Shown here in pieces: positions 41,269-49,875 of a stretch of 64,000 bases of DNA. The translations under genes and the position numbers were made by a program. Below the pieces are notes generated by a model, which was not told the origin of the DNA, did no database searches, and was given only the letters and a program-made list of their open reading frames with translations. The first letter of the stretch is position 1. Each line of letters starts with the position of its first letter. Source of the DNA: Imhoffiella purpurea (GTDB lineage: Bacteria; Pseudomonadota; Gammaproteobacteria; Chromatiales; Chromatiaceae); the NCBI RefSeq assembly GCF_000585215.1, contig NZ_AONC01000015.1, positions 31,206 through 95,205 of the forward strand. The letters are read 5' to 3'.

Positions 41269-42597
41269 GTGTCGAGAAAACGCAAACCCCTTCCGCAAGA
41301 ACTCGTCGAGGTCGACATCGAGTCACTCACCCACGAGGGCCGCGGCCTGGCCCATATCGACGGCAAGGCCGTCTTCATCGATGGCGCGCTGCCCGGGGAG
41401 CGGGTGCGGTTTCGCTATCGGCGCATTCAGCGGCGTCACGACGAGGGCGTGGCGGTCGAGGTGTTGCGCGCCTCGCCGGACCGGGTCGAGCCCAAGTGTC
41501 CCCATTTTGGCATCTGCGGCGGCTGCAGTCTCCAGCATATGAGCCCCGAGGCCCAGATTCGGGCCAAGCAGTCCAGTCTGGAGGACGTCTTCACCCGGAT
41601 CGGCAAGGTCTCGCCGCAGCGCTGGCTCGAGCCCTTGACCGGGAACCATTGGGGCTATCGGCGCAAGGCCAGGCTGGGGGTGCGCTATGTCGCCAAGAAG
41701 GGCAAGACCCTGGTCGGCTTCCGCGAGCGCGGCAATTCCTTTCTGGCGGATCTGAGCCGCTGCGAGGTGCTGCACCCTCGGGTCGGCGAGCGGATCGAGG
41801 CTATCGCCGAGACGATCGACGCGCTCAGCATCCGCGACCAGGTGCCGCAGATCGAGGTCGCCATCGGGGACGATCCCTGCGTGCTGATCTTTCGCATCAT
41901 GGCGCCCCTGAGTACGCCCGATCTCTCCGTGCTCATGTCCTTCGCCGAGCGCGAGGACTTCCACGTCTATGTTCAGGAGGGCGGTGTCGAGACCATCCGG
42001 CCCCTGCCGGGACAGGGGATCGATCTGCATTACACCTTGCCGTTCCACCATGTGCGGCTGGAGTTCCTGCCGAGCGACTTCACCCAGGTCAATCTGGAGC
42101 TCAACCGCCACATGATCGATCAGGCGCTCGATCTGCTCCAGGTGCGTCCCGAGGACCGGGTCCTGGATCTCTTCTGCGGCCTCGGCAATTTCACCCTGCC
42201 GCTGGCCCGTCGGGCCGACTTCGTCGTGGGCGTCGAGGGCGACGATGGCCTGGTCAGCCGCGCCGAGTCCAATGCCGAGCAGAACGGCATCGCCAACCTG
42301 CGCTTCCACAGCGCCGATCTCTACGGTCAGCTGACCCAGCAGCCCTGGATGGAGGAGCGGTTCGACAAGGTCCTGCTGGATCCGCCCCGCAGCGGCGCGC
42401 TGGAGGTGCTGGACATGCTGCCCCGGATGGGCATCGAACGCATCCTCTACGTCTCCTGCTATCCGGCCACCCTGGCCCGCGACGCGGACCGGCTGGTCAA
42501 CGAGCTGGGGTACGAACTGGTGGCGGCCGGCGTCATGGACATGTTCCCGCACACGGGGCATGTCGAGTCCATGGCGCTGTTCGAACGCAAAGGGTAG
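41269..42597 (+). CDS. rlmD: RlmD (RumA), 23S rRNA m5U1939 methyltransferase
   Basis: The product (442 aa from this start) has an N-terminal TRAM domain, the iron-sulfur motif CPHFGICGGCSLQH and a Rossmann methyltransferase domain with VLDLFCGLGNFTLP, LDPPRSGALEVL and the catalytic YVSCYPATLARD. GTG 41269 gives the usual N-terminus. The frame stays open far upstream, and an ATG at 41134 would add 45 residues without family support. Confidence 0.9.
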   Translation: MSRKRKPLPQELVEVDIESLTHEGRGLAHIDGKAVFIDGALPGERVRFRYRRIQRRHDEGVAVEVLRASPDRVEPKCPHFGICGGCSLQHMSPEAQIRAKQSSLEDVFTRIGKVSPQRWLEPLTGNHWGYRRKARLGVRYVAKKGKTLVGFRERGNSFLADLSRCEVLHPRVGERIEAIAETIDALSIRDQVPQIEVAIGDDPCVLIFRIMAPLSTPDLSVLMSFAEREDFHVYVQEGGVETIRPLPGQGIDLHYTLPFHHVRLEFLPSDFTQVNLELNRHMIDQALDLLQVRPEDRVLDLFCGLGNFTLPLARRADFVVGVEGDDGLVSRAESNAEQNGIANLRFHSADLYGQLTQQPWMEERFDKVLLDPPRSGALEVLDMLPRMGIERILYVSCYPATLARDADRLVNELGYELVAAGVMDMFPHTGHVESMALFERKG

Positions 42598-42619
42598 GAC
42601 GGATATCGAGGTCGGTGCG

Positions 42620-43087
42620 ATGGGTGTCGAGATCGAACGCAAATTTCTGGTCCGCAACGAGGGCTGGCGCGGGCAGGTGGTCTCCGAGACGCGTCTGCTC
42701 CAAGGCTATCTGAGTTCGGATCCCAACCTGACGGTCCGGGCCAGGGTGCGGGGCGAGAGCGCCTTCCTGACACTCAAGGGCCGCAGCCGGGGGATCTCCA
42801 GGGCCGAGTTCGAGTATCCCATCCCGGTCGCGGACGCCGAGGTCATGCTCCGCGATCTGGCGGTCTCGCCATTGGTCGAAAAGATCCGCTACCGGGTGGC
42901 TTGCGGTGAGCAGGTTTGGGATCTGGACGTCTTCGCGGGCGAGAACGCCGGTCTGGTCATGGCCGAGATCGAGCTGGAGTCCGAGGATGCCCCCTTCGAA
43001 CGGCCGGACTGGCTGGGCGAGGAGGTCTCGGACGATCCGCGCTACTACAACGTCAATCTCGCCAGTCACCCCTTCTGCCGCTGGTGA
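42620..43087 (+). CDS. CYTH-domain protein, probable inorganic triphosphatase
   Basis: The 155-aa single CYTH domain begins with the signature EIERKFLV and has alternating charged strands (RARVRG, LTLKGRSRG, EFEYPIP, KIRYRV, DVF, AEIELES) that line the triphosphate tunnel. Bacterial relatives hydrolyse inorganic tripolyphosphate with Mg or Mn. Its physiological role is usually unknown. It follows rlmD by 22 bases and precedes the lipoprotein gene by 5. Confidence 0.9.
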   Translation: MGVEIERKFLVRNEGWRGQVVSETRLLQGYLSSDPNLTVRARVRGESAFLTLKGRSRGISRAEFEYPIPVADAEVMLRDLAVSPLVEKIRYRVACGEQVWDLDVFAGENAGLVMAEIELESEDAPFERPDWLGEEVSDDPRYYNVNLASHPFCRW

Positions 43088-43092
43088 GCCGC

Positions 43093-44664
43093 ATGCGGAT
43101 CCGGCTGGCGTGCCTGCTGTCGGTCTTGCTGCTGGCCGGGTGCGGTGTCTCCGCTCCCGAGCCGGCCGATGAGGGGATCCTGCGTTTCGGTCTGGCCGGC
43201 CCGCCGCGGAACCTGGATCCCCGTTTCGCCACCGATGCGACCTCGGAGCGCATCAATCGGCTGCTCTATCGGCGTCTGGTCGAGTTCGATCCGCATGGTC
43301 TGCCGATTCCGGGCATCGCAACCTGGGAGCGATTGACTCCGACCCTGTACCGGTTCCGTCTGGGCGAGGAGGGGCGGCGCTTCAGCGACGGAACCCGTTT
43401 GACCTCGGCCGATGTGGCTGCCACCTACGGCTATATCCTCGATCCCGCCAACGCCTCGCCGCATCGCGCTCAGCTGGCCCTGATCGACTCCATCGAGACG
43501 CCCGATGCCGACACCGTCGAATTCGGATTGAGCGAGCCGGATCCGCTCTTCCCCGCCTATCTGGCCGAGGGCATCCTGCCGGCTCGGGTGATCCGGGAGG
43601 GCGGGGTGCTGAGCGACGCCCCCCTGGGCAGCGGTCCATTCGCGATGCGCGACTGGCCGGAGCCCGGCCGGCTGAGACTGGAGCGGCGCTCGGACGGTCT
43701 GCTGGTGGAGCTGCTGGCGGTCAAGGATCCGAGCGTGCGCGTCATGAAGCTGCTGCGCGGCGAGATCCAGATGCTCCAGAACGATCTCTCGCCCGAGCTG
43801 TACGCCTATCTGCGCAAACAGGAGGACGTGCGGGTCGAGGTGCGTCCGGGCAGCAACTTCTCCTATCTGGCCTTCAACCAGGAGGATCCGGCCACGGGCC
43901 AGCTCGCGGTCCGCAAGGCGATCGCCCACGCCCTGGATCGCGAGGCGCTGCTCCATTATCTCTTCCGCGATCTCGGACGGACCGCCGAGTCCATCTTCCC
44001 GCCGGATCACTGGGTCGGTGTCGAGGGACTCGAGCCCTATGAGCACTCGCCGGAACGCGCACGCGCACTCTTGAAGGATGCGGGGTACGACGCGGAGCAT
44101 CCGCTACATCTCACCCTCAAGACCTCGAACGATCCCTTCCGGCTGCGTCTCGCCACCGCCATGCAGTCGCAATTGGAGGCAGTCGGGATCCAACTCGCGA
44201 TTCGCAGCTACGACTGGGGGACCTTCTTCGGCGACGTCAAGGCGGGACGCTTCCAGCTCCATGGCCTGACCTGGGTCGGCGTCCATACGCCGGACATCTT
44301 CCGCTACGCCTTCCACAGCCGCGCCATCCCGCCCAATGGGGCCAACCGGGGACGCTTCCGCAACGCCGAGGCGGATCGCCTGATCGATCGGGCGGCCGGC
44401 GAGCAGGATCTCAGGCGACAGGCGGCGCTCTATCGCGATCTGCAGCGGCTGCTGCATGCCGAACTGCCCTATGTGCCCCTCTGGTACGAGTCGCAGATCC
44501 TGGCGACTCGTCGGGGTGTGGAGGGGTATCGGCTCGCGTCGGACGGCAACTACGACGGGCTCGCGGAGGTCGTTTTGGTGGCTCCGGAAGGCGATGTCTC
44601 GGGTGTGGCGGATGGATGGAGGCATGCTCCCGGGCCGGATCCCCGTGAAACGGCCGGTCTGTAG
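43093..44664 (+). CDS. Peptide-type solute-binding lipoprotein (SBP family 5)
   Basis: The 523-aa lipoprotein has a signal ending LLAGC and a family 5 solute-binding domain (GPPRNLDPRFATDATSERIN, LFPAYLAEGIL, YLAFNQEDP, VRKAIAHALDRE). Relatives bind oligopeptides, nickel chelates or other solutes for ABC importers. No permease or ATPase gene is adjacent. ATG 43093 gives the lipobox. Its stop codon lies inside the REP-like hairpin that follows. Confidence 0.9.
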   Translation: MRIRLACLLSVLLLAGCGVSAPEPADEGILRFGLAGPPRNLDPRFATDATSERINRLLYRRLVEFDPHGLPIPGIATWERLTPTLYRFRLGEEGRRFSDGTRLTSADVAATYGYILDPANASPHRAQLALIDSIETPDADTVEFGLSEPDPLFPAYLAEGILPARVIREGGVLSDAPLGSGPFAMRDWPEPGRLRLERRSDGLLVELLAVKDPSVRVMKLLRGEIQMLQNDLSPELYAYLRKQEDVRVEVRPGSNFSYLAFNQEDPATGQLAVRKAIAHALDREALLHYLFRDLGRTAESIFPPDHWVGVEGLEPYEHSPERARALLKDAGYDAEHPLHLTLKTSNDPFRLRLATAMQSQLEAVGIQLAIRSYDWGTFFGDVKAGRFQLHGLTWVGVHTPDIFRYAFHSRAIPPNGANRGRFRNAEADRLIDRAAGEQDLRRQAALYRDLQRLLHAELPYVPLWYESQILATRRGVEGYRLASDGNYDGLAEVVLVAPEGDVSGVADGWRHAPGPDPRETAGL

Positions 44665-44731
44665 GTTGGGCCGAGGCACGAGGCCCAACGCCGCGCCGCA
44701 TGTTGGGCCTCCTTTCGTCGGCCCAACCTAC
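44661..44731. repeat. REP-like long inverted repeat
   Basis: GTAGGTTGGGCC at 44661 is mirrored by GGCCCAACCTAC ending at 44731, with nested copies of GGCCCAAC and GTTGGGCC between. This GTAGGTTGGGC...GCCCAACCTAC layout resembles dispersed intergenic repeats I know from other proteobacteria. Copy number in this genome cannot be judged; no second copy is in the window. Confidence 0.7.
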
Positions 44732-44753
44732 CGTTCGTTTCATGTGTCACGAT

Positions 44754-45623
44754 TCATTGGTTTTCCCCGTTCAGGATGATGACCAGCAGGTCGATCGGGC
44801 GCTTGCCGTTGGCGTCGGCCAGGTCGCGGATGCCGTCCTCGGGACCGGCCTCGATGCCCGCGCTCGCCAGACGCTCCTGCCCGGTCCGGACGTCCAGTCC
44901 GACCATCTCGCAGACCTCGGACAGACGTTTGCGGCCGAGACCGGTTCCCGCGAAGCGCGCCTCGATCTCCTCGGGCGTCATTTTCGCCTCCGTGGATACT
45001 GGAGCTGGCTGCGGCCGCGGGATGAGCGCATAGACCGCCATGGGCGTCATGCCGTTGCGCCGGGCGATCTGCTCGAGCGTCTCGCGGCCGTTCTCGACCG
45101 CGATGCCCCGATCGTGCAGCGTCGAGAGCGCTGGTTCCAGCTCGAAGTCCATGCGTCGGGCGAGCGCGGCCAGGGATGCCTCCTCGGCGTGACCGAAGGG
45201 CGGTTCGAGCGCGGGCTCGGTGACCCAGGCGTTCTTGATGTCCGAATTCAGCTGGATGATCCAGCTGGCCGGGGGCAGGTCGAGCGCCGAGAGGACGACC
45301 AGGACCAGGGTCGCCAGGGTGGCGATCAGGATCTCGCGCTTGAATGCCAGATGCCCCTGGATGCGGTCGGCGATGTACTGCTTGAAGGGCTTCCAGTTGA
45401 AATAGAGATGCAGAAAGGCGGCGACGATGAAGACGCCGCCGAAGGTCATGTGGATCCAGGCCCAGCGGTCCTTTTCCAGCCCCCAGAGCGACCAGTGGGT
45501 CCAGTAGGCGATGCGTCCGTGCGGGACGATATAGAGCACCAGGCCTGTGACCATGAGGACGATGAAGGCCCAGGTCACGATGAATGCCGTGAGTGAGCGA
45601 ATGGACTGTTTGTTCTTGCGCAT
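44754..45623 (-). CDS. DUF4405/cytochrome-b-like membrane protein with repeated C-terminal domain
   Basis: The 289-aa protein has an N-terminal membrane part with about four helices and histidines suited to haem (WTHWSLW, WIHMTFGG, FLHLYFNW), resembling DUF4405/cytochrome b561-like proteins. The rest is soluble and contains two related helical units of about 50 residues (near RMDFELEPALSTLHDRGI and VGLDVRTGQERLASAGI). ATG 45623 has GGAG five bases upstream. It is the last gene of a leftward group after merR. A redox role is inferred. Confidence 0.75.
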   Translation of the reverse strand: MRKNKQSIRSLTAFIVTWAFIVLMVTGLVLYIVPHGRIAYWTHWSLWGLEKDRWAWIHMTFGGVFIVAAFLHLYFNWKPFKQYIADRIQGHLAFKREILIATLATLVLVVLSALDLPPASWIIQLNSDIKNAWVTEPALEPPFGHAEEASLAALARRMDFELEPALSTLHDRGIAVENGRETLEQIARRNGMTPMAVYALIPRPQPAPVSTEAKMTPEEIEARFAGTGLGRKRLSEVCEMVGLDVRTGQERLASAGIEAGPEDGIRDLADANGKRPIDLLVIILNGENQ

Positions 45624-45763
45624 CCTGGCTCCTTTGGGTTCGGGTCTGTCGATCATCGAAAGATCGGCGCTTCGGTGGCTGCGCGTCCATGCCCTTCGTC
45701 AATGGAGCGGTCGATCGAGGCGAGGGTCCGTTGGTTGCGCCTGGGCCGGATGGAGGCATGCGT

Positions 45764-46317
45764 TCAATCCGGCGTCTGGGGATCGGGCTCGCTCGACCAG
45801 GCGCGGATGGCGGCAATCTCGTCCGCCCCGATCCCGAGCGAGACGAGGAATGCCGCATGCGCCCTCGGCGCCTGGCCTTCGAAGGCGCGATGCCAGCGCC
45901 GCATACCCTGATCGTCGAGCCCGGCGGCGCGGAGCATCGAGACCCACAGCGCCTTGTCGACCAGGGGGGTGTCCAGCGCCCGGGCATCGGTCTGGAGCAG
46001 GCGCAGGATGAGCCTCTGCTGGTCGCGCAGCTGTTCGATCTCCTGGTTGATGGCGAAGAGTCTGCGCTCGAGGATCGGCCGCAGCCCCTCGCCCTCGTGC
46101 CGCAGCAGCTCGGCGATGCTCTCCAGGCCAGACCGGTCGCCCGGTAGGCGCGGATCCTTTCCAGCCGTTCGAGATCGCGCTCCGAATAGAGCCGATACCC
46201 GGCGGCGCTGCGTCCGCTCGGGACCAGCAGCCCGATGGCGTCGTAGTGGAGGAGGGTGCTGCGCGCCAGGTCGAAGCGGCGGGCGACCTGTCCGATGGTC
46301 CAGGTTCTAGCGGTCAT
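45764..46317 (-). pseudogene. MerR-family regulator, frameshifted
   Basis: The N-terminal winged helix is clear (WTIGQVARRFDLARSTLLHYDAIGLL, then GYRLYSERDLERLERI). After RATGL the frame is lost near 46130: a missing G in GGTCTGGCC breaks it, while the next frame continues ESIAELLRHEGEGLRPIL to a stop at 45764. With one base restored, the protein has 184 aa. The C-terminal domain (GLDDQGMRRWHRAFE ... DEIAAIR) is homologous to the 55-aa protein encoded just upstream. A sequencing error in the short G-run is possible. Confidence 0.75.
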
Positions 46318-46388
46318 GATGCGGGTCCGGGAAGGGTTCCGACGCGAGCGGCCGAGCGCGTCGCTCGGCCGCTCGCGCTCTGGTGCGA

Positions 46389-46556
46389 TCAGCTCTCGCG
46401 GATGCGGCGGATCTCGTCGGGCGGGATGTTCAGCCATTCGAGGAAGGACTGGTGCCCATCCGGATAGCGGGTCTCGAAGCAGCGATGCCAACGCCGCATG
46501 CCGTCTTCATCGAGCCCGATTTCTTCGAACAGCTCGATCCACTGGTCTTTGGTCAT
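46389..46556 (-). CDS. 55-residue protein homologous to the C-terminal domain of the adjacent MerR
   Basis: This short ORF starts at ATG 46556 with GGGAG seven bases upstream. It encodes TKDQWIELFEEIGLDEDG followed by MRRWHRCFETRYPDGHQSFL and DEIRRIRES. Nearly half of its residues match, without gaps, the last part of the MerR protein encoded by the next gene, including the block GMRRWHR. It may therefore compete for, or share, the ligand or dimer contacts of that regulator. Function is unknown; the coding call is well supported by the homology. Confidence 0.85.
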   Translation of the reverse strand: MTKDQWIELFEEIGLDEDGMRRWHRCFETRYPDGHQSFLEWLNIPPDEIRRIRES

Positions 46557-46769
46557 CTCGATTCTCCCTGTGTGGATTGCACGACGCGCGCCCGATCGGC
46601 GGCGTCGGGGACGAGCATCGACCCTGAGGTCGTCGTCGGGTCAAGGCCTTCGAACGCCATTCGGGTTCGCGCCTCATGTCCTCCGCTCCGCGCGCTGCAA
46701 GAGTATTCAAGACGCAGGGATTCGCGCCGGCTACCGTCTCTGTCCTGCGACACGAAAAAGGGTGGAACC

Positions 46770-47582
46770 ATGGGCTACATTCACGGCTATTCCGAGCGCG
46801 AGGCCGAGCGTCTCTCGGATCAGGCGGCGATCCTGCGTCCCTTCCTGCACCGCGACCTCCGCTTCCCGGCCGGCAGCCGGGTGCTGGAGCCGGGGTGCGG
46901 CAGCGGCCGTCAGAGCCTGGCCCTGCTGGAGGACAACCCCGGCATCCATCTGACCTGTCTGGACGTCGATGCCGGTCAGCTGGATCTGGCTCGGGAGCGT
47001 CTCGCCGGATGGGAGCGGAGCCTTCGCTTCGTCCATGGCGATCTGGGCCGGGATCCCTTGACGGGCGAGGTCTTCGATCATGCCTTCGTCTGTTTCCTGC
47101 TGGAGCATCTGAAACGGCCCGAGGCGGCGCTCGCGCGGCTGCGCGGCATGCTGCGGGAGGGCGGATCCCTGACCCTGATCGAGGGCGACCACGGCTCCTT
47201 CCGCTTTCAGCCGGAGACGTTGGCGTCGCGGGCCGTTTGGGACGCACTGGTCGCCGAGCAGCGCCGGCTCGGGTGCGATCCCATGATCGGGCGGCGACTG
47301 CGGGGGCTCATGTCGGCGGCCGGATTCTCGGAGGTGAGCGTCGCTCCGATACTGATTCATGCCGATGCGGGCGATCCGCTGCTGCGCGAGGGCTTCATGC
47401 GGCGCATCATCTGTCCCATGGTCGATGGCGTGCGGGCGAGGGCGGTAGCGGGAGGTTTCGACGCACGGCTCTGGGAGCGCGGCATCGAGGATCTTCTGGC
47501 CGCGGACAGTGGCGACGGCAGCTGTTACTACCTCTTCTTCGAGGCGGTCGGCACCAAGGGAACGCATGGCGAGCCTGGCTGA
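46770..47582 (+). CDS. SAM-dependent methyltransferase, class I
   Basis: The 270-aa protein has the SAM motif VLEPGCGSGRQSLALL, then LDVDAGQLDLARERL and FVHGDLG, and a family-typical FLLEHLKRPEAALARL. It matches small-molecule methyltransferases (Methyltransf_11/25 type). The substrate cannot be inferred. Its 3' end overlaps the AraC gene by 17 bases, so the two are probably co-expressed. Confidence 0.85.
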   Translation: MGYIHGYSEREAERLSDQAAILRPFLHRDLRFPAGSRVLEPGCGSGRQSLALLEDNPGIHLTCLDVDAGQLDLARERLAGWERSLRFVHGDLGRDPLTGEVFDHAFVCFLLEHLKRPEAALARLRGMLREGGSLTLIEGDHGSFRFQPETLASRAVWDALVAEQRRLGCDPMIGRRLRGLMSAAGFSEVSVAPILIHADAGDPLLREGFMRRIICPMVDGVRARAVAGGFDARLWERGIEDLLAADSGDGSCYYLFFEAVGTKGTHGEPG

Positions 47583-48417
47583 ATTCGAATCCCGAACGGG
47601 GGCGCATACCCAGTGCTGGCGCATCCAGGACCGGGACGAGATTCTGTGGGTGCGGCGGGCCGATGTCCGTCACCTGGCCTTTCCGCGCCATTTCCACGAC
47701 GACTATACGGTCGGGCTGGTGGTGCGAGGTGCCAACCGATTCGTCTACCGGCGTCGGAGTCTGGTCGCCCCGGCCGGCACCCTCTGTCTCGCCGATCCGG
47801 GCGAGATCCATACCGGCGAGGCCGATCTGGATGGCTGGAGCTATTGGACGCTGCAGATCCCGGCCGGAATGCTGACGCGGTTGCGCGGGGACCTGGACGA
47901 GGGGAGCGAAGCGCCGCCGGACTTTCCCGTCGGCGTGATCGAGGATCCGCGGGCGGTCGCGCGGCTCGCCGCCTTCTTCCGGGTCTTTCGGGCGGCCGAT
48001 CCCCTGGAGCGGGAGAGCCGGCTGCTCGCGGCCCTCGGCCATCTCGTCCAGGTCCATGGTGCGGAGCGCGCGAGAGATCGCCCTCATGCCGTCGAGCCCG
48101 GTCTGGCCCGGTCGGTGCGCGACTATCTCGCCGATCATCTGGCCGAGGCCGTGACCCTGTCCGATCTCGAACAGGCGACGGGTGCCGGACGCTACCGCCT
48201 ACTGCGGGCCTTCGCTCGCGCCTACGGTCTTCCACCGCATGCCTGGCTGGTCCAGGCCCGTCTGGAACGGGCGCATGCGCTCATCGCCCGTGGGGTCGGG
48301 ATCTGCGCGGCGGCGTCCGAGACCGGGTTCGCCGATCAGCCCCATCTGACCCGGCTCTTCAAGCGGGCCTACGGCTACACCCCGGGCGTCCTGGCGCGCT
48401 CACCGCAGATCTTTTGA
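47566..48417 (+). CDS. AraC-family transcriptional regulator
   Basis: The 283-aa protein has an N-terminal cupin-like ligand domain (FPRHFHDDYTVGLVV, PGEIHTGE) and a C-terminal double helix-turn-helix (VTLSDLEQATGAGRYRLLRAF, GICAAASETGFADQPHLTRLFKRAYG). ATG 47566 lies within the end of the methyltransferase gene. It may regulate that gene or the efflux operon that converges on it; neither can be shown from sequence. Confidence 0.9.
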   Translation: MASLAEFESRTGAHTQCWRIQDRDEILWVRRADVRHLAFPRHFHDDYTVGLVVRGANRFVYRRRSLVAPAGTLCLADPGEIHTGEADLDGWSYWTLQIPAGMLTRLRGDLDEGSEAPPDFPVGVIEDPRAVARLAAFFRVFRAADPLERESRLLAALGHLVQVHGAERARDRPHAVEPGLARSVRDYLADHLAEAVTLSDLEQATGAGRYRLLRAFARAYGLPPHAWLVQARLERAHALIARGVGICAAASETGFADQPHLTRLFKRAYGYTPGVLARSPQIF

Positions 48418-48429
48418 ACCCGACAGTCG

Positions 48430-49875
48430 TCAAGCACGGGGTCCAGTGGGAGCCGCTGCCGCATCATCGCTGTCCGCATGTAGGCCGCCGCCGAGGGCCT
48501 TGTACAGCGCGACCCGGTTGGCGATCTCCGCGCGGCGCAGGTCCAGCAGCGCCTGCCGGGAGGCGTAGAGCTGGCGTTGCGCGTCGAGCAGATCCAGGCG
48601 CCCGTCCAGGCCCGCGCGATAGCGCAGCTCGGACAGCTCCAGGCTGCGTTGCGTCGCACTCACCGCACGTCGCTGTGCCTCGATCTGACGGTCGAAGGTG
48701 GCGGTGCCCGCCAGTGCATCGGCCACCTCGCGGAAGGCGACTTGGATGGCACGTTCGTACTGGGCCACGGCCTCGGACTTGCGCACCTCGGCCAGGCGCA
48801 GCTCGGCGCGCAGACGCCCGCCCTGGAACAGCGGCTGGGAAATCTGTGGCGCGAAACGCCAGACCTCCCGGGCCGGGTCGAACAGGCTGCCGAGCGAGGC
48901 GCTGGCATAGCCGAAGGATGCGGTGAGCGAAATCTGAGGGAAGAACGCGGCCCGAGCCACACCCACATCGGCGTTGGCCGCCACCAGCATCTGTTCGGCT
49001 TGGCGCAGATCCGGGCGGGTCAGCAACAGATCGGCCGGCAGCCCAGCCGGCAGGCGCGCGATCACCGGCTGGCGCTCCAGCGACACGGCGGGCGGCAGGT
49101 CGCCGGGCAGCTCGCTACCCACCAGTAACTGCAACGCGTTGTCGGCCTCGGCCAGGGCGCGGCGGCGCCCTTCCACGTCGGCCTCGGCCAGGGCGACCTG
49201 CCCTTCGGCCTGGGCCACGTCCAGGCTGCTGTTCTGCTCGGCCTGCTTGAGCAGGCGCGCCAACGCAAGGGACTGTCGCCAATCGGTCAGGGTGCGTTCG
49301 GACAGTCGCAGCTGTTCGTCGGCCAGGCGCTGGGTGAAGTAGGCGTCGGCCACCGCGCCCACCAGTGCGATCTGCGCGGCGTTGCGCCCCTGCTCGCTCG
49401 CCAGGTAGCGCGCAAACGCGGCATCGGAGAGCGTCCGCACACGGCCGAACAGATCCAGCTCGAAGGCACTGAGCGCGACATTCACTCCGGTCCGCCGATC
49501 CAGCTCGCGGCTGGTCGCATCGGTGGTCAGGGTGCGTTCGCGACTGTGCGTCGCGTCCAGCCCCACGGCCGGCAGGCGCGCGGCGCCCTCGATGTTCGAG
49601 CGCGCCCGCGCCGCCTGGACGTTGAGTGTGGCCAGGCGCAGGTCGCGGTTGTTCTCCAGGGCTAGGTCGATCAGCCGTTGCAGGCGCGGGTCGCCGAACA
49701 TCGCGCGCCAGCCTAGCGCGCTGGCGGGCACGGCCGACGCCGGCGTCGGCGCCGGCGCCGCCGAGGCCACGGGGAAGCTCGCCGGCACCGGCGCTGGTGG
49801 GTGCTGCAGCGTTGGCGTCAGCGAGCAGGCACCGAGGCAGCCGATCAGCGGCAGGGTCAGTAACCGGCGCATCAT
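48430..49875 (-). CDS. Outer-membrane efflux channel lipoprotein (OprM/AdeC type)
   Basis: The 481-aa TolC-family channel has a lipoprotein signal ending LGAC and the duplicated helical-barrel repeat (RLIDLALENNRDLRLATLNV; TRPDLRQAEQMLVAANADVGVARAAFFPQ). It overlaps the pump gene by four bases and completes the tripartite efflux system encoded leftwards from 54180. Confidence 0.93.
   Translation of the reverse strand: MMRRLLTLPLIGCLGACSLTPTLQHPPAPVPASFPVASAAPAPTPASAVPASALGWRAMFGDPRLQRLIDLALENNRDLRLATLNVQAARARSNIEGAARLPAVGLDATHSRERTLTTDATSRELDRRTGVNVALSAFELDLFGRVRTLSDAAFARYLASEQGRNAAQIALVGAVADAYFTQRLADEQLRLSERTLTDWRQSLALARLLKQAEQNSSLDVAQAEGQVALAEADVEGRRRALAEADNALQLLVGSELPGDLPPAVSLERQPVIARLPAGLPADLLLTRPDLRQAEQMLVAANADVGVARAAFFPQISLTASFGYASASLGSLFDPAREVWRFAPQISQPLFQGGRLRAELRLAEVRKSEAVAQYERAIQVAFREVADALAGTATFDRQIEAQRRAVSATQRSLELSELRYRAGLDGRLDLLDAQRQLYASRQALLDLRRAEIANRVALYKALGGGLHADSDDAAAAPTGPRA

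Noticed and set aside
39418..42597. One long open frame of 1059 codons over HPt, cysM and rlmD
   Set aside because: Only its last 442 codons are real (rlmD). The first part is an out-of-frame shadow of cysM and neighbours, and the frame stays open because of high GC content.
42916..43092. N-terminal extension of the solute-binding protein
   Set aside because: The extension overlaps the CYTH gene and would bury the lipoprotein signal; ATG 43093 places the lipobox correctly.
44740..46491. Continuous minus-strand frame of 583 codons joining merR to the DUF4405-like gene
   Set aside because: Only the MerR helix-turn-helix is coding in this frame; the rest reads as low-complexity Arg/Ser shadow text, while true frames fit known families.
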